64,000 nucleotides of DNA from Novosphingobium aureum (lineage in GTDB: Bacteria > Pseudomonadota > Alphaproteobacteria > Sphingomonadales > Sphingomonadaceae), in contig NZ_JADZGI010000001.1 of the NCBI RefSeq assembly GCF_015865035.1, positions 744,001-808,000 on the forward strand, read 5' to 3'. Shown here one piece after another: positions 35,266-42,867 of the stretch. Position numbers and translations under genes: made by a program. Positions within the stretch are counted from its first letter, which is position 1. Every line of letters starts with the position of its first letter. Below the pieces are notes generated by a model. That model was not told the origin of the DNA and made no database searches. It was given only the letters and a program-made list of their open reading frames with translations.

Positions 35266-36264
35266 ATGCGTCACACTTTCTTCTGCATCGATGGCCACAC
35301 AGCAGGGAACCCCGTCCGCCTCGTAGCGGGCGGGGCTCCGCTGCTTAAGGGCGCGACGATGTCCGAGCGGCGGCAGGACTTCCTGCAGCGTTTCGACTGG
35401 ATCCGCACCGGGCTGTGCTTCGAGCCGCGCGGTCACGACATGATGTCGGGCGGGTTCCTCTACCCGCCGTGCGATCCCGCCAACGACATCGGCATCCTGT
35501 TCATCGAGACTTCGGGCTGTCTGCCGATGTGCGGACACGGCACGATCGGCATGATCACCTTCGGGCTCGAGCACGGCCTGATCCAGCCGGCCATTCCCGG
35601 CAAGCTGCGGGTCGAAGTGCCCGCCGGACTGATCGAGATCGCCTATACGGTAAAGGGCGCTAAGGTCACTTCGGTGCGCATCACCAATGTGCCTGCCTAC
35701 GTTGCCGCGAAGGGCATCGAGATCGAGATCGAGGGTCTCGGACCACTTACGGTCGATGTCTCCTACGGTGGCAACTACTATACCATCGTCGAGCCGCAGG
35801 GCCGCTATACCGGGCTCGAGGACCTGACCGCAGGCGAGATTCTCACGTACTCGCCGCTGATCCGCGAAGCGGTGCGTGCCAAGTTCGAGCCGGTCCATCC
35901 GCTCGACCCCACGATCCGCGGTATCAGCCACGTGCTGTGGACCGACGTGCCGCGCGGCGAAGGGGCAGACGGGCGCAACGCGGTCTTCTATGGCGACAAG
36001 GCCATCGACCGCAGTCCTTGCGGCACGGGCACCTCCTCGCGGCTGGCCCACCTCGCCGCGCAGGGCAAGCTCAAGGTCGGGGACAGTTTCGTCCACGAGA
36101 GCTACATCGGCAGCCAGTTCATCGGCCGCGTCGAGGAAGAGGTCATGCTGGGCGATACCCCCGCGATCATTCCCTCGATCGAAGGGTCGGCGATCACGAC
36201 CGGGTTCAACACCATCTGGATCGACCGGGAAGATACCTTCTGGGAAGGCTTCCAGGTCACCTGA
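35266..36264 (+). CDS. 4-Hydroxyproline 2-epimerase (proline racemase family)
   Basis: A 332-residue cofactor-free epimerase. Both catalytic cysteines are present: Cys89 in PMCGHGTIG and Cys252 in SPCGTGTSSR. Two Cys indicate racemase or epimerase activity, as opposed to trans-3-hydroxyproline dehydratases, which have Thr at the second site. The enzyme would convert trans-4-hydroxy-L-proline to cis-4-hydroxy-D-proline, the first step of hydroxyproline breakdown. It lies 13 bp after the deaminase gene. Proline racemase cannot be strictly excluded, but the neighbours favour hydroxyproline. Confidence 0.9.
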   Translation: MRHTFFCIDGHTAGNPVRLVAGGAPLLKGATMSERRQDFLQRFDWIRTGLCFEPRGHDMMSGGFLYPPCDPANDIGILFIETSGCLPMCGHGTIGMITFGLEHGLIQPAIPGKLRVEVPAGLIEIAYTVKGAKVTSVRITNVPAYVAAKGIEIEIEGLGPLTVDVSYGGNYYTIVEPQGRYTGLEDLTAGEILTYSPLIREAVRAKFEPVHPLDPTIRGISHVLWTDVPRGEGADGRNAVFYGDKAIDRSPCGTGTSSRLAHLAAQGKLKVGDSFVHESYIGSQFIGRVEEEVMLGDTPAIIPSIEGSAITTGFNTIWIDREDTFWEGFQVT

Positions 36265-36274
36265 CCGGACAGGC

Positions 36275-36300
36275 GGGCGCGAGGGGCAACCTTCGCGCCC
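36275..36300 (+). terminator. Weak terminator-like hairpin after the epimerase gene
   Basis: GGGCGCGAGG pairs with CTTCGCGCCC, followed by a pyrimidine-rich but not pure-T tail. It may reduce transcription into the S9 peptidase gene. Confidence 0.5.
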
Positions 36301-36379
36301 GACTTCTTTCCAGATACCTCGTGACTTTATCCCGGCAGAGCGTCGCCGGGCCAATTCCAAGCAAAACAGGTTTCAGCCC

Positions 36380-38677
36380 ATGCCCGACTGGCAATTCCGC
36401 CGCCCGTTCCTCGGACTGGCACTCGCGCTTTCGACGGCGCTCGCCCTGCCGCTTGCCGCAGCCAATGCCCACGGGCAGGCGAGTGCGGCGCAGCTAGAGC
36501 GTTCGGTGCACTTGCGCGAGAGCTGGCAATACCTGACGCGCGACGTGGCCTGGCCGGCCAACTGGACGCCGGACGGCAAGGCCTTCGCCTATCGCAGGAC
36601 CGTCGAGGGCGGGTTCGCCTTCGAACTTGTCAGCCTCGATGGACTGGGCCGGTCCGCGCCCTTCGACCATGCGCGGCTCGCCGAGGCACTGGGCAAGGCG
36701 CTGGGCAAGCCCATCGAGCCACTGCGGCTTCCCTTCACCGAATTCACTTACGCCGATGCCGAGCGCAGTGCGATCCGCTTCGGGCTCGACTACGAGCCCT
36801 GGGAGTGCTCGCTGGCCGACTACACCTGCCGCAAGCTCGCGTTTCCCGGTCGCCCGCGTGGCTTCGGTGTCGTGCGCGATCTGACCGTGCCTGCCGACAA
36901 TCACCCGCGCGTCTCGCCCGACGGCAAGTGGAGCGCGCAGGTCGAGGACGACAACCTCGTCGTGCGCAGCGCGGGAGGCAAGGTCGTGCAGGTGCGCAGC
37001 GTCGACGGCACGCCGGGCAACTTCTACGATCCCGAGACAATCGCCTGGTCGCCCGACAGCGGTCACCTGATGATCTACCGCGTGAACCCGGGCTATGCGC
37101 GCCACGTGCTGCGCGTCGCGGCAGCGCCCGAAGACAGCCTCCAGCCGCAGCTGCGCAGCCAGCTCTATCCCAAGCCCGGCGATGCGATCGACCAGGAACA
37201 GCCCGTCCTCTTCGACGTTGCCAGCGGCAAGCAGACGGTGATCGACAACACGCTGTTTCCCAACCCCTACGAGCTGTCGACGCCGCGCTGGCGCGCCGAT
37301 GGTGCCAGCGCCGAGTTCGACTACGTGCGCCGTGGCTTCCAGCAGGCACGCGTGATCGCGGTCGATGCGCAGACCGGCGCGGCCCATGCCGCTGTGACCG
37401 AGAACGCGAAGACCTTCGTCTACGCCGACCGCCGCTTCGTCCATGACGTCGACGGGCTGGGCAAGGAGATCATCTGGGCATCGGAGCGTGACGGGTGGAA
37501 CCACCTCTACCGCTTCGACGGCAGGACCGGGAAGGTCCTGAACCAGATCACGAAGGGCGACTGGGTCGTGCGCGAGGTCGTGCGTGTCGACGACGAGGCC
37601 CGTCAGATCTGGTTCGCGGCGAGCGGGATGAACCCGGGTGAGGACCCTTACTTCATTCACTATTACCGCATCGACTTCGATGGAAAGAACCTCGTTGCGC
37701 TGACGCCGGAGAAGGCCAACCACACCGCGCGCTTTTCGCCCGACATGCAGTATTTCGTGGATACCTATTCGCGCGTCGACCTGCCTACGGTGAGCGTGCT
37801 TCGCCGCGCTTCGGACGGTTCGGCCGTGGCGACGATCAGCAAGGGCGACATCACCCGCCTCGTCGCCGCCGGCTTCAAGGCGCCCGAGCCCTTCGTCGCC
37901 AAGGGGCGCGATGGCAAGACCGACATCTGGGGCCTCGTCGTTCGCCCGACGAACTACGATCCCTCCAGGACGTACCCTGTGATCGAGAACATCTACGCCG
38001 GCCCTCACGACAGCTTCGTGCCCAAGACCTTCTGGCCCTTCGGCTACCATTCGGGCGGCGACAAGGTGATGGGCATGCAGATGCTCGCAGACCTCGGCTT
38101 CATCGTCGTCCAGATCGACGGGATGGGGACCGCCAACCGCTCCAAGGCGTTCCACGACGTCGCATGGAAGGATCTTGCCGATTCCGGCTTCCCCGACCGC
38201 ATCGCATGGCATCGCGCGCTGGCGGCGAAGAATCCTTCCTACGACATCTCGCGCGTCGGCATATACGGCGCCTCGGCGGGCGGGCAGAGCACGCTCAACG
38301 CGCTTCTCTTCCACGGCGACTTCTACAAGGCAGGCTTCGCCATGGCGGGCTGCTTCGACAACCGCATGGACAAGATCAGCTGGAATGAGCAGTGGCTCGG
38401 CTGGCCGGTCGATGCCTCCTACACGGCCGCCTCGGGCGTCGAACATGCCGACAAGCTCACCGGCAAGCTGTTTCTTCTGTGGGGCGAGCAGGACAGCAAC
38501 GTCGATCCCGCATCCTCGATGCAGGTCGTCGATGCGCTGGTGAAGGCGGGCAAGGATTTCGACATGCTGGTCGTGCCCGGCGAGGAGCATTCCGTGGGCC
38601 GTTCGAGCGGACCGATCGACTACGTCAATCGCCGGATGTTCCGCTTCTTCACCGAGGCGCTCGAACAGGGCGAGTGA
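36380..38677 (+). CDS. S9 family dipeptidyl peptidase IV-like serine peptidase
   Basis: A 765-residue exported peptidase (signal peptide to about residue 35). The N-terminal beta-propeller (DPPIV_N) covers about residues 60-500. The alpha/beta-hydrolase domain has the triad Ser632 (YGASAGGQS), Asp705 (GEQDSNVDP) and His737 (PGEEHSVGR). DPP-IV relatives release Xaa-Pro or Xaa-Ala dipeptides from N-termini. Here it would process proline- or hydroxyproline-rich peptides. The ATG at 36380 gives the signal peptide. It follows the epimerase by 115 bp, with a weak hairpin between, and ends at a strong terminator. Confidence 0.93.
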   Translation: MPDWQFRRPFLGLALALSTALALPLAAANAHGQASAAQLERSVHLRESWQYLTRDVAWPANWTPDGKAFAYRRTVEGGFAFELVSLDGLGRSAPFDHARLAEALGKALGKPIEPLRLPFTEFTYADAERSAIRFGLDYEPWECSLADYTCRKLAFPGRPRGFGVVRDLTVPADNHPRVSPDGKWSAQVEDDNLVVRSAGGKVVQVRSVDGTPGNFYDPETIAWSPDSGHLMIYRVNPGYARHVLRVAAAPEDSLQPQLRSQLYPKPGDAIDQEQPVLFDVASGKQTVIDNTLFPNPYELSTPRWRADGASAEFDYVRRGFQQARVIAVDAQTGAAHAAVTENAKTFVYADRRFVHDVDGLGKEIIWASERDGWNHLYRFDGRTGKVLNQITKGDWVVREVVRVDDEARQIWFAASGMNPGEDPYFIHYYRIDFDGKNLVALTPEKANHTARFSPDMQYFVDTYSRVDLPTVSVLRRASDGSAVATISKGDITRLVAAGFKAPEPFVAKGRDGKTDIWGLVVRPTNYDPSRTYPVIENIYAGPHDSFVPKTFWPFGYHSGGDKVMGMQMLADLGFIVVQIDGMGTANRSKAFHDVAWKDLADSGFPDRIAWHRALAAKNPSYDISRVGIYGASAGGQSTLNALLFHGDFYKAGFAMAGCFDNRMDKISWNEQWLGWPVDASYTAASGVEHADKLTGKLFLLWGEQDSNVDPASSMQVVDALVKAGKDFDMLVVPGEEHSVGRSSGPIDYVNRRMFRFFTEALEQGE

Positions 38678-38733
38678 TCGCTTGTCGCGGCAGGCGCGAG
38701 GTTCTCGTGCCCGCTAGCTGGCCGAGAACGTAA

Positions 38734-38768
38734 AAGCCCGCCGGTCACCCCAGGTGGCCGGCGGGCTT
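38734..38768. terminator. Strong terminator between S9 peptidase and GH27 genes
   Basis: AAGCCCGCCGGTCACC pairs with GGTGGCCGGCGGGCTT around a 3-nt loop. It lies between convergent genes and can act both ways. Confidence 0.85.
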
Positions 38769-38770
38769 CG

Positions 38771-38824
38771 TTGTTCCGGGGCAGGGTGCACAGGGTGGGA
38801 GGTTTCCCACTAGCCCCGGAACAA
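38771..38824. repeat. Second inverted repeat behind the S9/GH27 terminator
   Basis: TTGTTCCGGGGC at 38771-38782 is repeated inverted as GCCCCGGAACAA at 38813-38824, with a smaller hairpin inside the loop (GTGGGAGGTTTCCCAC). It could form a further terminator for the minus-strand GH27 gene. Confidence 0.6.
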
Positions 38825-38886
38825 GGGAAGCGTGCGGTGTCCGTTTCGGGCTACCGCGCGGTTCCTCCTTGCGAATTTACGATTTC

Positions 38887-40404
38887 TCAGCGGCTCACCC
38901 TGAAGGCGACGGTGCCGTGCGCAGGCACCTCGACCGAGGCGGGCAGGCTGGTGCTGGTCTCGCCGCTCCACAGGTTCTCGACCTTGCCGACCTTGGCGAG
39001 GCCGGTGCCCTCGAGGCTGACCGGCATCGTGACCGGCGCATCCGAGCGGTTGAACAGGGCGAGCGCAACGCCGCCGTCGGCGAGCGGCTTTGTCCAGACC
39101 TCGCTGGTACCCTGCTTGCGCACGGCCTTGCCCTGCACGCCGCGCGCATCCTGGTCGATGGCGATGACGCGCGGATTGGTGAGGATGGCGAGCATTTCGG
39201 GGCTCGTCTCGCGCAGGTCGTGGCCCATCATCAGCGGGGCCGCCGACATCGCCCACAAGGTCATGTGGGTGCGGTATTCCTCGGCGCTCATCCCGCCGTT
39301 GCCGATCTCGAGCATGTCCGGGTCGTTCCAGCCGTTGGGGCCGGCATGGGAGGGCTTGCCGTTGTGATCGAAACCGATCTTGGCCATGGTCTCGAAGTCG
39401 TCGGTGATGTCGCCGGTGGTGCGCCACAGTTCACCGCCTACGTCGCGGCCCCATTCGCCCACGTCGAAGCGGCCGTATTCGCACAGCGAGAACAGGATGT
39501 CGCGGCCCGTGTCGCGCAGCGCCTTGCCCATCTCGTAGTAGCTGCGCACCACGGTATCGCGGTCGTTGTAGAACCATTCGCCCGAGCACAGGTCGTACTT
39601 GAGGTAGTCGAAGCCCCAGTCGGCGAAGGTCTGCGCGTCCTGCTGCACGTGGCCGTAGCTGCCTTCGTAGCCGGCACAGGTGCGCGGGCCCTGCGAGGAG
39701 TAGATGCCGATCTTCAGGCCCTTCGAGTGGACGTAGTCGGTCAGCGCCTTCATGTCGGGGAACTTGGCATTGGGCTGGAGGACGCCGTTTGCATCGCGCT
39801 TGCCCTGCCAGCCATCGTCGATGTTGACGTAAGTGTAGCCTGCATCGCGCAGGCCCGTGGCGACCATCGCGTCGGCCATCGCGCGCACGGTCGCATCGTC
39901 GATGTGCTCGTCGAACTTGTTCCAGCTCGACCAGCCCATCGGCGGGGTGGGGGCGAGCTTGCCCGGGATCGGCGCACCCATCGCGGGCAGCTGCGTGAAC
40001 TGGAAGGCGCGCGCCCTGGCGTCGGCCTTGGTCCCCTTGTGACCCGTCTCGTCGATGTCGCTGAACCAGATCTTGCCGGTAAGGCGCACCTTGCCGTCCT
40101 GCATCGCCACGTGCCAGGTCTGGGTGGGATTGTCCCAGTCGTTGATGTTGTTGGCCTCGAAGGTGAGCGTGCCGTTCTCGAGCCGGGCATTGCGCATCTC
40201 GACCGGGCCGTACCACAAGGTCGTGACCTCGCCCTCGATCGCTTCGCCTTGCGAGCGCACCTGCATCATCGTCACGCCCGGACGGTCCGGGGCTTCATCG
40301 AAGAGCCAGGTACCGTCGAAGGGCGTCTTCGCCAGCGACGGGGTGGCGGCAAGGGACAGGGCCGAGCCGGCAAGAGCGGCTGCGGTCACGAGGATGCGCG
40401 ACAA
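38887..40404 (-). CDS. GH27 alpha-galactosidase-like enzyme with extra N-terminal domain
   Basis: A 505-residue exported enzyme. From TTG at 40404, behind GGAGA, it reads MSRILVTAAALAGSALSL, a good signal peptide; a GTG at 40455 would add 17 basic residues in front. Residues about 27-140 form an uncharacterised beta-rich domain (FDGTWLFDEAPDRPG). GH27 starts near 152 (TPPMGWSSWNKFDEH), with nucleophile Asp in YLKYDLC and acid/base Asp in NGWNDPDML, and a C-terminal beta domain. GH27 enzymes cleave terminal alpha-galactose or beta-L-arabinopyranose. Extensin serines carry single alpha-galactose units, which fits this locus. It is convergent with the S9 gene; no locus operator was seen before it. 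Confidence 0.9.
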   Translation of the reverse strand: MSRILVTAAALAGSALSLAATPSLAKTPFDGTWLFDEAPDRPGVTMMQVRSQGEAIEGEVTTLWYGPVEMRNARLENGTLTFEANNINDWDNPTQTWHVAMQDGKVRLTGKIWFSDIDETGHKGTKADARARAFQFTQLPAMGAPIPGKLAPTPPMGWSSWNKFDEHIDDATVRAMADAMVATGLRDAGYTYVNIDDGWQGKRDANGVLQPNAKFPDMKALTDYVHSKGLKIGIYSSQGPRTCAGYEGSYGHVQQDAQTFADWGFDYLKYDLCSGEWFYNDRDTVVRSYYEMGKALRDTGRDILFSLCEYGRFDVGEWGRDVGGELWRTTGDITDDFETMAKIGFDHNGKPSHAGPNGWNDPDMLEIGNGGMSAEEYRTHMTLWAMSAAPLMMGHDLRETSPEMLAILTNPRVIAIDQDARGVQGKAVRKQGTSEVWTKPLADGGVALALFNRSDAPVTMPVSLEGTGLAKVGKVENLWSGETSTSLPASVEVPAHGTVAFRVSR

Positions 40405-40719
40405 GATATGTCTCCGGAACAAGGGTGGAAGGTGAATGGAGGAGAAGCGAGGCACGAGCGTGCACAGGGCGCTTCGGGGGCGCGCCCTGTGATCCGATCA
40501 GGCTCTCGCGATGATTGAAGGGCGGGCGACAGCGCGCGCGCCGGAGTAGCGCGGGCGTCCCGCTATGGTGCGAGGGCGCGCGCTACGCGATGCGCGCCGG
40601 CTCGCTCCGTTCGGCTCTGGCCGACGGATGGCGCTTGTTCGGTCATGCCCGGTCGCGTTGCGAGCGAGAGAGGAGAGTTCTTGTCTCGGTCCGGGCATGC
40701 ATATCCTGTGCGGTTGGGG
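40405..40719. other. 315-bp gap between GntR and GH27 genes
   Basis: The stretch has only short spurious frames. It contains GC-rich partial palindromes such as GAGGGCGCGCGCTAC but no clear promoter or locus operator. The GH27 gene may be read from the regulator's promoter or from an unseen one here. Confidence 0.5.
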
Positions 40720-41376
40720 TCAGCTTGCCTGGCTGACGGCAAAATGCGCGCGAAGGTCTTCGAGCGTGTTGGCGATGTGCTGGGTGAGGTGCTTGCGCAC
40801 CGCGTCCTCGTCGCGGGCGAGCCATGCGTCGAGCAGGTCCTTGTGCTCGGTATGCGCGCGGTTGCCGCGCCCCGCTGGTTCGAGATGCTTGATCACGTAA
40901 CGTTCGGCGAGCACCTCGAGGCGCTCTACCAGCTGGGTGGTGAGCAGGCGGTTGGCGGGGCGGACAAGCCGGACGTGGAATTCGCGGTTGAGCACGCCGA
41001 CCTGACTAAGGTCGTTCTCTGCGGCGGCATCGAGCTGCTCGAAGGCGGTGATGGCAGCCTGCTGGTCCTCTGCGCTCGCCATGCGCGCGCCCATCGCGGC
41101 GGCGGCCGGTTCGAACGAGAGGCGCAATTCGTAAATTTCCTCGGCCTGATCGGTCGTCATCGGCTGCACGAACCAGCCGCGATTGGGCTGGCTGGTGAGC
41201 AGGCCTTCATGTTCCAGCCGGGCGAGCGCCTCGCGCAGCGGGATCTTGCTCACGCCCAGTTCCTTGGCGAGGGCATCCTGGCGGACCGGCTCCATGACCG
41301 AAAGCTTGCCTTCGATGATCCGCTCGCGGATGACTTCGAAGATGCGTTCGGAAAGAGTTCTAACGACGATGGTCAC
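40720..41376 (-). CDS. GntR-family regulator, FadR subfamily (FCD domain)
   Basis: A 218-residue regulator. The N-terminal winged helix covers LSERIFEVIRERIIEGKLS to GVSKIPLREALARLEHEGLL. The C-terminal FCD helical domain holds probable metal and ligand residues in NREFHVRL, TEHKDLLDAW and HLTQHIANT. FCD regulators usually sense small carboxylates and often control amino-acid or sugar-acid catabolism. It is divergent from the D-hydroxyproline dehydrogenase gene with a locus operator between. I propose that it binds the CGTATACG palindromes across the locus and responds to hydroxyproline or a pyrroline intermediate. That is inference. Confidence 0.9.
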   Translation of the reverse strand: MTIVVRTLSERIFEVIRERIIEGKLSVMEPVRQDALAKELGVSKIPLREALARLEHEGLLTSQPNRGWFVQPMTTDQAEEIYELRLSFEPAAAAMGARMASAEDQQAAITAFEQLDAAAENDLSQVGVLNREFHVRLVRPANRLLTTQLVERLEVLAERYVIKHLEPAGRGNRAHTEHKDLLDAWLARDEDAVRKHLTQHIANTLEDLRAHFAVSQAS

Positions 41377-41552
41377 GGCCTAATCTCCAGATGACGAGCG
41401 CACGCGAAGCGCTGTCTCGTTTCGACCGTATAATATAGACGCCGCTTCGCAACCGCACAATCGCAGCTCGGCGCATTTTCGTACGCTCGCCGCTGTCCGA
41501 ATGCCGAAGGTGAGAACATGCCCGATTGCGCCTTGCCGCCTGATCAACTTAG

Positions 41553-41571
41553 ATATAACGTATACGAAATA
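41553..41571 (+). promoter_or_regulatory. Locus operator between GntR and hydroxyproline dehydrogenase genes
   Basis: ATATAACGTATACGAAATA contains the CGTATACG core at 41559-41566 with imperfect AT arms. It lies 23 bp before the dehydrogenase start, and TATAAC in its left arm could be a -10. A further partial element CGTATAATATAG at 41428 lies nearer to the regulator gene, so autoregulation is possible. Confidence 0.6.
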
Positions 41572-41594
41572 CGGGAACGGTCAATGGAGTTTTT

Positions 41595-42815
41595 ATGAGC
41601 CACGTGGGGGTGGTCGGGGCAGGTGTCGTCGGACTGTCGAGCGCGCTGGCGTTGCTCGATGCCGGACACATGGTCACGCTGTTCGACGACGACGAGGGCG
41701 CCCAGGCGCCATCATGGGGCAACGCCGGGCACATTGCGGCAGAACAGGTCGCTCCGCTGGCATCGTTCGATACCGTGCGTTCGGTGCCCTCGCGCCTGTT
41801 CTGCACCGGCGGAGCGCTGGCGCTGCCCCCGGCGCAGATTGCGCGCTGGTTGCCGTTCTCGACGCGGTTGCTGCTGGCCAGCACTCCTTCGCGTTTCGCA
41901 CGCGGGCGCGATGCTATGCGCTCGCTGCTCGCCGAAGCGGTCCCCGCCTGGCGCGCGCTGGTTGACCGGATAGGTGCGCCGGCGCTGCTGCGCGACGAGG
42001 GGCATTACGTTGCCTGGTACGATGCCGTGGCTGCACGCAAGGGCACAGCGGCCTGGCAGGCGGCGGATACCGGAACGGCGAGCCCGCGCCCCGCAAGCGC
42101 AGAAGAACTCCTGCGTCTCGGCGCACTGGGCAAAAAGCCATTGGCTGGAGCCTTGCGCTTTTCGGGCACCGCGCAGGTCGCCGATCTCGACAGCCTGCGC
42201 CGCAGCCTCGTCGAGGCCTTTCTCGCCAAGGGTGGCGTCCTGCGCCGCGGAAAGGCCGCGATCGAGCGGCAGGCGGACAGGGTGCAGGTGATCGGTCACC
42301 CCACGGATCAGGTGCTCGTCTGTGCGGGCGTGCATTCGCGCGTACTGCTGGAAGGGATCGGTCACAAGCTGCCGATGATCGCCGAGCGCGGCTACCATGT
42401 GCGCGCCGACGCGGCATACTGGCCCGAGGACCTGCCGCCCATCGCTTTCGAGGAGCGTGCGATGATCGTCACGCGCTACCGCGAGTGCGTGCAGGCGGCG
42501 AGCTTCGTCGAGTTCGCCAGCCCCGATGCGCCCGCCGATCCGCGCAAGTGGGAGCGGCTGGAGCGCCATATTGCAGAGCTTGGCCTGCCGATCACCGGGC
42601 CGTTCCGGCGCTGGATGGGCGCACGCCCGACGCTGCCCGACTATCTGCCCGCAATCGGGCGTTCCTCGCGTATTGGGAACCTCTTCTACGCCTGCGGTCA
42701 CCAGCATCTCGGGCTCACGCTCGCGCCGATCACGGCGCGCATCGTCACCGCGCTTGTCGACGGTGCCACGCCGCCCGTCCCGGTCGAGGCCTTCGACATC
42801 GACCGCTTCGCCTGA
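41595..42815 (+). CDS. FAD-dependent D-amino-acid dehydrogenase, candidate D-hydroxyproline dehydrogenase
   Basis: A 406-residue DadA/DAO-type flavoprotein. The N-terminal dinucleotide motif is GVVGAGVVGLSSALALLDAG, with FDDD as the ribose-binding end. WGNAGHIA is the DadA-like flavin loop, and the C-terminal GHQHLGLTLAPITARIV is the second FAD segment. In hydroxyproline clusters such a protein oxidises cis-4-hydroxy-D-proline to 1-pyrroline-4-hydroxy-2-carboxylate. This would link the epimerase and deaminase at 34-36 kb. The ATG at 41595 has GGAG upstream. It is co-oriented with the second DUF5695-like gene, 52 bp downstream. No signal peptide, so cytoplasmic or inner-membrane associated. 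Confidence 0.87.
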   Translation: MSHVGVVGAGVVGLSSALALLDAGHMVTLFDDDEGAQAPSWGNAGHIAAEQVAPLASFDTVRSVPSRLFCTGGALALPPAQIARWLPFSTRLLLASTPSRFARGRDAMRSLLAEAVPAWRALVDRIGAPALLRDEGHYVAWYDAVAARKGTAAWQAADTGTASPRPASAEELLRLGALGKKPLAGALRFSGTAQVADLDSLRRSLVEAFLAKGGVLRRGKAAIERQADRVQVIGHPTDQVLVCAGVHSRVLLEGIGHKLPMIAERGYHVRADAAYWPEDLPPIAFEERAMIVTRYRECVQAASFVEFASPDAPADPRKWERLERHIAELGLPITGPFRRWMGARPTLPDYLPAIGRSSRIGNLFYACGHQHLGLTLAPITARIVTALVDGATPPVPVEAFDIDRFA

Positions 42816-42867
42816 TCCCGCTCCTCGCGCGAGACCGCTGCGCGCAAGCTCTTACGAGGTCCATGAC

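Noticed and set aside
40456..40719. Possible small gene or RNA between the GntR and GH27 genes
   Set aside because: Only short Arg-rich frames and GC-rich partial palindromes are present; no cloverleaf or promoter-terminator pair was found.
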